From assembly GCA_037576215.1 (NCBI GenBank), contig JBANDB010000001.1, forward strand, positions 4,898,001 to 4,962,000: DNA of 64,000 bases, given 5' to 3'. The notes under the pieces are model-generated. The model was not told where the DNA came from, did no database searches, and saw only the letters and a program-made list of their open reading frames with translations. This document shows, one piece after another, positions 1 through 8,368 of the stretch (positions within the stretch are counted from its first letter, which is position 1; each line of letters starts with the position of its first letter). The DNA comes from Armillaria gallica (Eukaryota > Basidiomycota > Agaricomycetes > Agaricales > Physalacriaceae). The translations under genes were made by a program, and so were the position numbers.

Positions 1-1
1 C

Positions 2-52
2 CGCCAGAAGCTCGCGTTTGAGATTGAGAACGTTCTCGTCATTCAATCCTAA
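2..52 (+). CDS. Possible 3' end of a gene entering from the left
   Basis: The first bases read as an open frame ending RQKLAFEIENVLVIQS then TAA at 50-52. The alternating hydrophobic and charged residues look like a protein C-terminus, but only 16 codons are visible and no family can be named. It would be convergent with the minus-strand model ending at 69. This rests on reading-frame appearance alone. Confidence 0.25.
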   Translation, partial: RQKLAFEIENVLVIQS

Positions 53-68
53 TCAAGAAATTGGCATC

Positions 69-641
69 TTAACTGTCTTGAATCTTTTCCAGCTTCCCTT
101 CTACTGCCGTGACCATCATTGACAATGGGTTTCTTTCGACTGCCCACGATACCGGCGTAGTTGGGTACTGATCTGCGTCTGTCGGTTTGTAGCGGTTTGA
201 CAACAGATGCGTACCCATGACTGCTATACTCCCGTCAGAGAGGCACGCCTTGCTTGTCGGAAACAGTGGTCTTTCAATCTTCGCTTGCGGTTTACGTCTA
301 ACAAAGCTGATTGTGTCATTCCCTAGATCCCGAGATCCCTTTACACGTACTTGAATGTGCTCCGTCCGAGCCAAGTCACCGTCGCTGACTTGAGCGGAGA
401 GCTTGGCAGACACAAGCAAGGTGGGTCGCCGTCTTATATTTGTTTATCGAGCCTCCTGACTGCTTTATGCTCAAGTCCTTACTGCTACTCCGACTCCAAA
501 CTCTCGCACGTTCGAAGGCATTACCTCTCATCGTCCGCAGGGGTCTTGGCAACATCAGGCGCCTGCTTCACCTCGGGCACCTGTGTTCATCTCCGCCACT
601 CGTGACTATCGATTCGCGTTCACAGTATAGGTGCTCTCCAT
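69..641 (-). CDS. Weak spliced gene model, unknown protein
   Basis: The last part is a clean open frame ending in TAA at 69, with a K/R/P-rich stretch containing KIERPLFPTSKACLSDG and a C-terminus ending KLEKIQDS. Upstream on the minus strand I can thread exons through plausible 46-, roughly 120- and 53-nt introns (for example a GTACGT...TTAG intron inside 300-355) back to an ATG at 641, giving about 130 residues with a VPEVKQAPDVAKTP segment near the start. No TATA box is obvious and no family is recognised. The exon joins are my inference and other joins are possible. It ends 17 bp from the stop of the partial gene at the left edge, so the two would be convergent. Confidence 0.28.
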
Positions 642-887
642 TCAGAGCGTCAGGGAAAGGTTGGAAGGGCTCAACGGTCAGTGGTAGGACACGCAGGTCA
701 TGGTACGAGTTCTAGTGTTCCTTTCAGCGCTTCTCGGGATCTGTGTCATTAATTTTCTATAGAATGCTGTAAGCCCTATACATGCATTGTGGGTCGACGG
801 AGCCTTGGTTAGTCCTTAGAAAAATATGTCAACACAAAGAGCCCTCGTGTTCATTTACTCCGAGTCTTGGTCATTCACTCAAAGCAG

Positions 888-894
888 TATAAAA
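888..894 (+). promoter_or_regulatory. TATA box of the 139-aa gene
   Basis: TATAAAA lies 74 bp before the ATG at 968, followed by a pyrimidine-rich leader (CCTTCGCCTCTTGAC and on). This is the usual basidiomycete spacing for a strong promoter. Confidence 0.6.
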
Positions 895-967
895 CTGCAA
901 TCCTTCGCCTCTTGACATCCTCACAGTTCCCCTCCTCAATTCACCAACAATATCGACAACTAACAAC

Positions 968-1601
968 ATGTCTCAGAACTATACCGCTCAAAGTCCGGTC
1001 ACTGGTTACTATATCACCAGCACCAAGTGTGATGTACCCGGCCAGATTGTCGCTACAGCCAATGGTAAGGACGGCATCCCTGACGGCGCTGTGAGTTGTC
1101 ATTGATGTTCAGGAGTAGCATCTCATACTGACCGACCTCGTCGCAGACCTTGACCTTCAGCCAGGCCCTTCAACCCGCTAACACCAATGTCACCATTCAG
1201 GGCATCAGCGGATTGTATGTTGCTTTGCCTCCGGTATTTCCCTCCAACCTTTCGATCGTCGACTCTTTCTAATCCCGAATACAACAGGACCCTGTATCCG
1301 GCAGCAAGCTTGTCTGGTCTAGCACCGCCGCGACCTGGGAGGTCGAAGTCACCCAGACCGGGCCCTATGTGTAAGTCGGTGGCTTATAGTTGTACCAGAT
1401 TTTCCGTTAAACGTCTGCCAGGATTATTCCCACAGGTCAGGACTTGTATTGGTATACGGGGAACGACATCGGCCCAATCGTAAGTCTGCTGACCTTGCTG
1501 AGAATGCGAGTTTGAGGATTAATCGTATACAGGTCGAAGTCAAGAGCGGAGCGCAGGTCCAAGGGTCGGAGAACGAGTGGATGATCAACACGGCTAACTA
1601 A
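968..1601 (+). CDS. Small beta-rich protein, 139 aa, five exons
   Basis: Exons 968-1090, 1147-1233, 1288-1370, 1422-1479 and 1533-1601 join in frame across four introns of 50-56 nt with GTGAGT, GTATTT, GTAAGT and GTAAGT donors and CAG acceptors. An ACAACATG start context and the upstream TATA box support this start. The protein begins MSQNYTAQSPVTGYYI and has alternating hydrophobic stretches (TWEVEVTQTGPYV, GQDLYWYTGNDIGPI, ENEWMINTAN) typical of an all-beta fold. There is no signal peptide or membrane segment and one cysteine. Size and pattern recall the small beta-trefoil lectins and protease inhibitors of mushrooms (MEROPS I48/I66 style), but I see no diagnostic motif, so that is a guess. 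The exon structure is firm and the function is unknown. Confidence 0.75.
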
Positions 1602-3907
1602 GACGAGCCCACCAGTACATAATCTTCCACAGTGGTTGATCCCGTTTGTTCCAAGTGTTTCCAAGATTCCAGTAGTGACATGTTTGTATAAGAAGAAAAT
1701 TGATATTTGTGCCAAATTTGTGCTTCCGCGTGTTTTGTATCAGTTGGATCCTAGCGTGACTTCTAACTTGACTCTCTTCGTGGGATGGTCCGATCTCGTT
1801 GAGCGCAAACACTGTACTGTCAAGACCGTTCATCGCCTGGCAGAAGACCGGGGCATACATTGGAGAAAGACATTTGTGAATGTTCCGCCTGTTGGGAAGA
1901 GAGGTGCAGAGGTGCTCTTGAGATCCAGATTTCATCATTCGTTTCACTGATCTGTTTCGTCTTTCGGCTTTGGTTTGTGTGATAAACTGGCAGGTCTTGA
2001 TGATTTATCCTTGACTAAGTTCATGTTGACATGTCGTATTCCTTTAGTTTGCTTGAAATCAAATTCCTCACGACTCTTAGTGACTTTGAGTTTTTCTTGG
2101 TTGAGGCATAGTATCATTATGGAGGCGGGCAATCCGGGCCAGCTGATTCATTATGCACTGGACTTGCACGAGAGTCAGTCGGACCGTCATTAAGCATCGT
2201 ACTCACGAAGATAGCGCAGCGACATATACCGTGGGAACATTTGCTTGTTTGGTGCATGCCACCATCTCCAGAATAACACCCTCCTTCCAACTTACTTCCA
2301 ACAGCGAAAGCCACCTGGCAGGAATGGTTTGGAGCCTCTTTTTAAACTCGGCATCCCATCCGGCCCCAGCTCGTCCCCTGGATTTGAAGAAAAGTCGCGA
2401 ATTCAGACGATGGCTTATGTTTTGAAGCGGGACACGCGTATTTGGAAGCATGTCTGCCGGTGAGTAATCCATCTGACGGTTCTACCTGTCGCACTCAAGA
2501 GAGGGCGCCAGATAAGAAATGCTGCCCACTTCATCGTCGAGGATGAGCCGAGTTCCAAGCCAGATGTGGCTGGTCAGCTAGTTTGACGCGACTATGGCGA
2601 CTTCGTATGCAAGTAATGATTTGAGTTTGGGGGTGCTTTGTGTTTGCTGAGGTGCTGATGGTAAGTGGGCTCGTAATTTCGTCCTAGGACGTACTCGTGC
2701 ACACCCAGATACGATAACGCGCCTGGATTGTCGTGACCCGTTCTCGCACCTAACGTCTCTCGCCTTGGATTCCATCTCGTTGAATTGCCACGCCACTATG
2801 AGTACCAGCAACGGCGCGTAGCACGGAAGCATCAGCAATCACTTGCAACTAAGCGTGGAAATCAAGCGACAGATATGCATAGCCTAACTGCCTTGGCATC
2901 GATTTGTCTTCTCTATCTTCCGTCTCTAACAGTCTGTTACCGTCTCTCTATGCGCGTGGATTGCACTTGTGGATGCTCTGGTTTACCTCTTTAGTGGCGG
3001 ATACGATGTAATAGTCTTGATTGCATGGATGTGATGCCGGTCGTGCTCCCCGGTAAGTAACATTTTCGACATTTCTATTTGTCATACTCAAGGGTTATAC
3101 AGATAATACGTGCTACTAAGGCAGGATAACGAGTGCTGCCCATATCATCATCGCGGAGAACGGATTTTCATTGTACACCCCGCGTCTGACTCATGAGGCT
3201 CCTCGATACCTTGTAGTTGCGACGGCGATCACCTCTAGCATCCTTCCTCGCCGACCGTACCTGCTTTCAGTTTCTACACCGACGAGAGAATGGATAGAGA
3301 ATGGCGACGCAGCCACCAAGTACACGCTGCTTCAACGTTTCAATCTACGTCTAGGTGCCAATAGTATTGACGGCTCCCGCAGACTTGCCGAAACGACTTC
3401 AGTGGCGCATCCCAGCTCATCCCTGGCTTTCCCAAGTCTGTGTAGGCCTCACCGGAAGAATGTCGTTTCGTATAAAACGAAACTCAATAACAAGAGAAAG
3501 CGTTCTCCTTCTGAGAATCGACATTTCTGCGGCCTATTTTTCTACCATCCAACTCTTTCGTCTTCTCAGTTTCCCTCAAAGAAAAACCATCGACTAGGAA
3601 CGTTCGTCGTACTCACGCGCGCCAACACGTCCGGATCATACTTTGTCCATTTACTCGAGAGGATATTAATTTATTCCACGTTCCGTTTTTGTGTCCTCGA
3701 CCCTGGACGTCTCACGCCTTTTGTTCCACCTCAATAGGGGACGAGTCACACCTAGCAAAGATCCCGAGCGTGGGGTCCAATTCTTTACCCATTGTTTATA
3801 ACCGCACCCATGGATTCGGGTGCCTGTTCATCTCCCGGTGACTGCCATGGTGGTGGGAACGCTCACAACCATGGCGATGTATTTCGAGCTGGCTGCTCTA
3901 CCGTAAA
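1602..3907. other. Intergenic stretch without a supportable gene
   Basis: Open frames up to 188 codons occur on both strands, but none shows a recognisable domain, codon bias or consistent splice sites. Two short stretches near 2508-2545 and 3120-3160 share a diverged TGCTGCCCA(C/T)ATCATC-like core and may be remnants of one old repeat. Confidence 0.4.
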
Positions 3908-3973
3908 CGTCGATGGCGAAATTGATTGTCGCATCTGCCTTACAGGTTCTCAGTTCGATTCTGGGTCGACTCA
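3908..3973 (+). pseudogene. tRNA-Val-derived pseudogene, anticodon arm lost
   Basis: A 5' acceptor/D-arm stretch like the intact tRNA-Val nearby (GTCGATGGCG) runs almost directly into a variable loop and a T-arm (CTCAGTTCGATTCTGGG) plus 3' acceptor strand TCGACTCA. The anticodon loop and intron are missing, so it cannot be functional. Confidence 0.6.
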
Positions 3974-4548
3974 TAGCAAGTTTTGTTATGATTTTTCTTT
4001 TCTGCCTCATGGAGATTGAAATCGATAGATAGCCAATAGATGGGTCACCTAGTGCCCTGTAGAAACTTGACGTTCTCACCTCTTCGATGGCGACAACGTT
4101 CGAACTTCAATTCCGAGTAACGAATACTCCTGGGTTTTTCTCTTCCATCTCATATAACTTCAAGTCAAATCAAAATGCATCGTGAATACATGCGACAGAA
4201 ATTGCTTCTATGACGAGCGTGGTACTCAACGTATTCCGGATTTCGAGAACGACGGTACTTCCAGTCGCTGTAGGGTGCCGTTTTCCTGAAAGTGGTGGGC
4301 CCATCGTTGTGCTGCTCACTCGTTGTGTACTTACGACTCCAACAGTCCCTCTAACTTTCTCCCTTCCCAGTGTCTCACTGCGAGAGCTCAGTTTCACGTC
4401 CTGATGAATGATGGTGCTTTCCTTCATATCCACCAATCACCGGTATGGAGAGCGGACTACGTATGCGGTCCGACTGCATGTAATTAGAGAGAAGACCCAA
4501 GACCTTGACATCATTCATACCGAGCGATGAGTCTGTCATATATATACT

Positions 4549-4646
4549 GGGTCGATGGCGTAGCTGGTTATCGCATCTGTCTAACATAACCCGGGTTCCA
4601 TATTCGTGTGCACAGAAGGTCCTCAGTTCGAACCTGAGTCGACTCA
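4549..4646 (+). tRNA. tRNA-Val(AAC) with a 24-nt intron
   Basis: All arms pair. The acceptor GGGTCGA pairs with TCGACTC (one G-U), discriminator A. The D arm is GCG...CGC, the anticodon stem is TCTGT/ACAGA with loop CTAACA plus C, giving anticodon AAC, and the T arm is CTCAG-TTCGAAC-CTGAG. A 24-nt intron sits one base 3' of the anticodon, the canonical eukaryotic position. Mature length is 74 nt without CCA. Confidence 0.9.
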
Positions 4647-4850
4647 TGAGGTTGACGACAAAGTTTTGAACAAATAAAATTGAAATTCTACATTTCGATT
4701 CTCGAACTTTTCAAGTTTCAACGTTGCTCTTGAATTGGGGCTTTTTTAAATAATTTTACTGGTTAAAGGAGGGGGTCACTCGGTCAGTGAATATTTCTTA
4801 ATGCGAGACTGTTAACCAGCTCACTCTGGTACCGTCAGTTTGATATCAAT

Positions 4851-4875
4851 TTCCAGTTGGGACCTGGGTCTACTC
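4851..4875 (+). pseudogene. tRNA T-arm and acceptor remnant
   Basis: The sequence from TTCCAGTT to GGGTCTACTCA matches the T-arm and 3' acceptor strand of the local tRNA-Val with several substitutions. Nothing upstream folds as a tRNA body. Confidence 0.4.
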
Positions 4876-4963
4876 AATGAGCCGCATTCATAACGGATTT
4901 TGTCTGTACTGTCTTGGCTTAGATGCCTGCATGCCTGAACCTCATGTCCCTCAACCCTTTCGC

Positions 4964-5019
4964 GGGTCGGTGGTACAGTTGCTTGTCGCTGATCCCCAGT
5001 TCGAACCTGGGCTGGCTCA
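4964..5019 (+). pseudogene. tRNA-derived pseudogene, anticodon arm lost
   Basis: A GGGTCGG acceptor-like 5' end and degraded D arm join directly to a perfect T-arm (CCCAG-TTCGAAC-CTGGG) and a 3' strand ending GGCTCA. The anticodon stem-loop is gone. RNA polymerase III A- and B-box-like sequences remain. Confidence 0.55.
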
Positions 5020-5203
5020 ATTAGATGGTATGATAATAGTGATTTTTGGTCGTGTGTACTGGCATCTAGTTCCCAGTTACTCGCTCCACGCTAAAGCTCA
5101 ATTCCTATGCAGGGGAAAGGGCCGAAAGGCTACCCTCTTCACTTACACACTTCTCTAGATCGAACGAGCTTCTCATCTGGCTTCGGGTCCCTTATTTAAG
5201 CAT

Positions 5204-5265
5204 GAGTCGACGGTGCAGCTGCTTATCGCGCGCATTTATCATCAGTTCGAACCTGGGTCAACTCA
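5204..5265 (+). pseudogene. tRNA-derived pseudogene, anticodon arm degraded
   Basis: GAGTCGACGGTGCAGCTGC resembles the acceptor and D arm, and ATCAGTTCGAACCTGGGT with AACTCA resembles the T-arm and acceptor 3' strand. The middle does not form an anticodon stem. It is the fourth decayed relative within 1.4 kb of the intact tRNA-Val. Confidence 0.5.
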
Positions 5266-5586
5266 ATCTCCAAGCCGGAAGAAAAGTTTTTTTACTTCGT
5301 GACATTAATTTGGAGCATAATCCCTTATCAAAGTCAGAACACTCAGAGGTGAGAGTGTTCTGATGTAGGTGTGCGGCGAACGCACAGAAGTTATCGAGCG
5401 CACGGTGTTCGTGAGCATACTTTTCCCGCTTTCGACGCATGTCGCATTAATCGTCGACTTGTCCGCGGCATCGTTACTATCCAGTCTGATGCTTGTCCTC
5501 TATTACACCTATGATACAGTACAATACATATCCTCGTAGTAAACCAGTTACTATCTATCCGTGACGTTCATAAAGAATAATGTGCG

Positions 5587-6397
5587 TTATGAGGTGGCAG
5601 CTGCAGCAGGAACAAGGGAGATTACCGTAGCTGCAGGGGAGGAAACGGCAGTAGTAGCCACTTCTGCGTCAGTGGCACTAGCAGCTGGGGAGACGGTGAT
5701 AATTGAACCGCCAGCCACGCCCGTCAAGCTCGCGAGAAGACTCGAAGCTTGGTCGGGGGACAGCGTCGTCGTGACGGGCACCTCTGTGCTCACGAACACT
5801 GTCGCGGTGGGAGTGAGGGTTACGGTCACGGTGACGATCCCGCTATCGTCGGTGGAGGTACCAGACGCGGTATCCGTGGAATTGGCATCCGTGGAGTTGG
5901 CACTGGTCGTGGATTTGGACGTGTCGGTGCCATTGCCAAAGATACCTCCAGTGGCTCCCGTGGCATCGATCACGGACGTCGCGTCCTTCTCACTCGTGCA
6001 CTGTAGGAACTACATACTCAAAGTCAGCCCCAGGTATTCAACGAAAGAAGAGATCCACGCACAGTCCCGTTCCCCCTCACGGACGGAAGGGCAAAGCACT
6101 GCGACGAGCCCGAACAAGGCGACGTCGCCCACTGGTTATCCGCGCACTGGGCCACTTCACTGGATATACACGCTACTTCGCCCGCTAGAACAATAAGAGC
6201 ATGAGTATGAAGAATACCCGAGGAACGGAACGCGACGTACTGGAGCACGTATCATTAACGGAGAGGTTCTGGAAAGCGACGTTCTGTGACTGGGCAGCTT
6301 GGCCGTTCGCGAGGAGGGCGGAAGCGTCAAGGGAGGCTGTGGGCGCCCCGCGCGAGGAGAAGAAGAGGGCGGAAACAAAGAGAATGGAAGAAAGCAT
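5587..6397 (-). CDS. Secreted CBM19-like protein with Ser/Thr-rich tail
   Basis: Three exons on the minus strand (6397-6241, 6184-6063, 6000-5587) join in frame across 56- and 62-nt introns (GTACGT...CTAG and GTGCGT...ACAG), giving 230 residues. Residues 1-18 (MLSSILFVSALFFSSRGA) are a signal peptide. Residues about 41-94 carry six cysteines (51, 58, 66, 76, 82, 94) in the arrangement of the fungal CBM19-type chitin-binding domain, including GEVACIS, AQCADNQW and QCFALP. The rest is a low-complexity Ser/Thr/Ala tail with several NGT/NST glycosylation sites and no visible GPI signal. This points to a secreted or wall-bound protein binding chitin or a related glycan. A TATAAA on the minus strand (6473-6468) lies about 72 nt before the ATG. 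The structure is firm; the ligand is inferred from the family. Confidence 0.85.
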
Positions 6398-6467
6398 CAC
6401 GGACAAGAAGCACCAGGCTGGATGGAAGAAAGAAGAAAGGTGAAGAGCATTGTACACGGCGAGGTCT

Positions 6468-6473
6468 TTATAC
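6468..6473 (-). promoter_or_regulatory. TATA box of the CBM19-like gene
   Basis: TATAAA on the minus strand, about 72 nt upstream of the ATG at 6397. Confidence 0.55.
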
Positions 6474-6858
6474 GTGCCATACGAGAACAATAAACACAAA
6501 AGAGTACAAGGATCTCTTTGTTCCCTTGGCAGGGTGACGTACCTTTCGGCAAAAGCCGATTTAGAGCAAACACCCCTTGCAAAGAGTACAAGCAGCCGCA
6601 CTATCGAGTATCGACTTAAAGACTTAGAAACTTGAGTCCTTGTTGACAAGAAGAGAATGGCGTTGTTTGCTCCTGCGCAAGGTCTCAATGGTACAACTAA
6701 GATATGTTCACTGATAGTGGCTTGTAAAACTATTCAAAAAAGCCCCAAGAGTTGAAAAGGTGAATGGACATTGGAGGGTTTGATTTTTTAAACCAAGGGT
6801 CAAGGACCAACGTTGAAGTTGAACAACAACTACTTAAACAAAAGTAGTTCTAAAAAAG

Positions 6859-6951
6859 TGAGTCGACCCAGGTTCGAACTGAGGACCTTCTGTGAACATA
6901 ATTTGCCTACCCATGTTAGACAGATGCGATAACCAGCTACGCCATCGACCC
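6859..6951 (-). tRNA. tRNA-Val(AAC) with a 19-nt intron
   Basis: The reverse complement has the same GGGTCGA...TCGACTCA body, D arm, anticodon stem TCTGT/ACAGA and AAC anticodon as the copy at 4549. Its 19-nt intron differs in sequence and length. The T-arm is CTCAG-TTCGAAC-CTGGG with one G-U pair. It is intact and in opposite orientation to the first copy. Confidence 0.9.
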
Positions 6952-7192
6952 ATTGCAAGAAGGTCGTAGTCGCTTAGAGTATATTAAGGAAAGACTCAGA
7001 AACTTCATAACGAACAACATTGATATTGGTATGGACTACACTAATACAACATCGACGAAGGGGCAGAGAAATGGTCTATGCTAAACAGATACACGTTAGC
7101 ATCACCAAAAACTGACACTCAAAGGAGCAAACCTCACCGGAACGCATCGAGTGCAACCCAAAACCCTCCCCATGCGCGCGCGCGTAGCACAT

Positions 7193-7439
7193 CTACTCAC
7201 TGCAAACCCCAGTCAGCCTTCCTACAACGCACCCACACCAACGAGCCGACTTACAGGAGGGACAAAGTGATGTCGCCGTTGACCTTGGCCTGGATGGCGA
7301 TCTCGACCTCGAGGTTGAGGTCAAGGCGCAGCTTCACGGATGCGGGGGGTGCAGCGGCGCGCTGGGAGCGGCCGACGATCTGTCCGCCGAGGACGGAGGA
7401 GGTTTCGGTAGGTGCGAATTGGGTTTGTGGGGCAGACAT
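7193..7439 (-). CDS. Small conserved protein, 63 aa, 7-nt last exon
   Basis: Exon 1 (7439-7255) encodes MSAPQTQFAPTETSSVLGG followed by a basic linker and the segment LDLNLEVEIAIQAKVNGD. A GTAAGT donor at 7254 follows CTCCT, and a GCAG acceptor at 7200 leads to a 7-nt exon (7199-7193) that adds one Glu and a TAG stop after LSLL. Reading through the donor also gives a stop at once, so the protein differs by only one residue. It has no signal peptide, cysteine or membrane span; the C-terminal half looks like an amphipathic strand or helix. It is 68% or more identical by eye to the gene at 8120, which has the same intron, so the pair arose by inverted duplication. Function unknown. Confidence 0.8.
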
Positions 7440-7476
7440 TTTTGTGCTGAGGAGAAGGAGACGCAGGGGTGGGGGT

Positions 7477-7483
7477 TTTATAC
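7477..7483 (-). promoter_or_regulatory. TATA box of the 63-aa gene
   Basis: TATAAAA on the minus strand about 40 nt upstream of the ATG at 7439. Confidence 0.55.
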
Positions 7484-8077
7484 GAGCTGAGCATTATTAT
7501 GAATGGCGCAATATTGGTTTAGGTGGAATGTCGACCCGGGGCGAGAGCAACGTTATGGATTGCGCCATGGCTAAGGTGCATTTAGCAACTCGGGTGCCTC
7601 GTCGTTGTATATTGGATGAGAAAAGAAGACTAGAGTCGAGAGAGGTTAAATTCCGTGGGTCGTCATTGTCAAACACGTACCAAGTGCGAACACCCGGGTA
7701 CCTCTTGGGTCACCTTGTGATTAGTCTCAGGCGGGGACGATGCGTACGGGCAGGTTCTTCTTCTCCATTTGGAGGTGGGGCGATGAACGGAAGCTGGCAG
7801 GCAGAAACAGAACGCAGACCTTGTCGTAACGGTCTGGAAGTGGGGTGCCTTCGAGAAAAAAAAACTTGAAGTGCTCATGTATTACTATCATGGGAGGAAG
7901 AGAGAGAGGCTGGACTGTTGGGTTCCCACGGATGTATTCATTAGTCCTACTGCATCAGAAAATTTCCCGTCAACGAGGCAGATTGCAAGCTTCCATGTAC
8001 ATGTATATTCAAATGAAATTTCAATGGTTACGGGAGCATTCGCGCGCCGAGTACTCCGCAACGGTAGCCCAGTCAGT

Positions 8078-8083
8078 TATAAA
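8078..8083 (+). promoter_or_regulatory. TATA box of the 64-aa gene
   Basis: TATAAA 42 nt before the ATG at 8120, mirroring the spacing of its divergent paralogue. Confidence 0.55.
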
Positions 8084-8119
8084 GCTCTCACCTAGCCGTC
8101 CTCAATCCTAAGCATCACA

Positions 8120-8368
8120 ATGTCTGCCCCACAAACCCAATACGCACCTACCCAATCTTCCTCCGTCCTCGGTGGACAAATCGTCGGCCGCTCTGAGCGC
8201 CAGGCTGTTGCCCCTCCCGCAGCTTTGAAGTTGCGCCTTGACCTCAACCTCGAGGTCGAGATCGCCATCCAGGCGAAGGTCAACGGTGACATCACCTTGT
8301 CGCTCCTGTGAGTGGATTGTTTCGTGTGGGCGCGTTGGAGGGCTGACTGGTGGGTTTACAGCGAGTAG
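8120..8368 (+). CDS. Small conserved protein, 64 aa, 7-nt last exon
   Basis: This is the paralogue of the minus-strand gene at 7193-7439. It begins MSAPQTQYAPTQSSSVLGG and ends with the same LDLNLEVEIAIQAKVNGD and ITLSLL segments. The donor GTGAGT (8308) again follows CTCCT, the 54-nt intron has a CTGAC branch-like motif and a TTTACAG acceptor, and the last exon (8362-8368) adds Glu then TAG. The two genes are divergent across about 680 bp, each with its own TATA box. The near-perfect conservation of the C-terminal half against a variable middle suggests selection on the protein. No domain I can name; probably a lineage-specific cytosolic protein. Confidence 0.8.

Noticed and set aside
3171..3737. 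188-codon plus-strand open frame
   Set aside because: No domain, no compositional bias towards coding, rich in Arg/Ser/Pro as random GC-balanced frames are, and no splice or promoter context.
5561..6196. 211-codon plus-strand frame opposite the CBM19-like gene
   Set aside because: It is the mirror of the low-complexity Ser/Thr tail. The minus strand has the signal peptide, cysteine motif, phased introns and TATA box.
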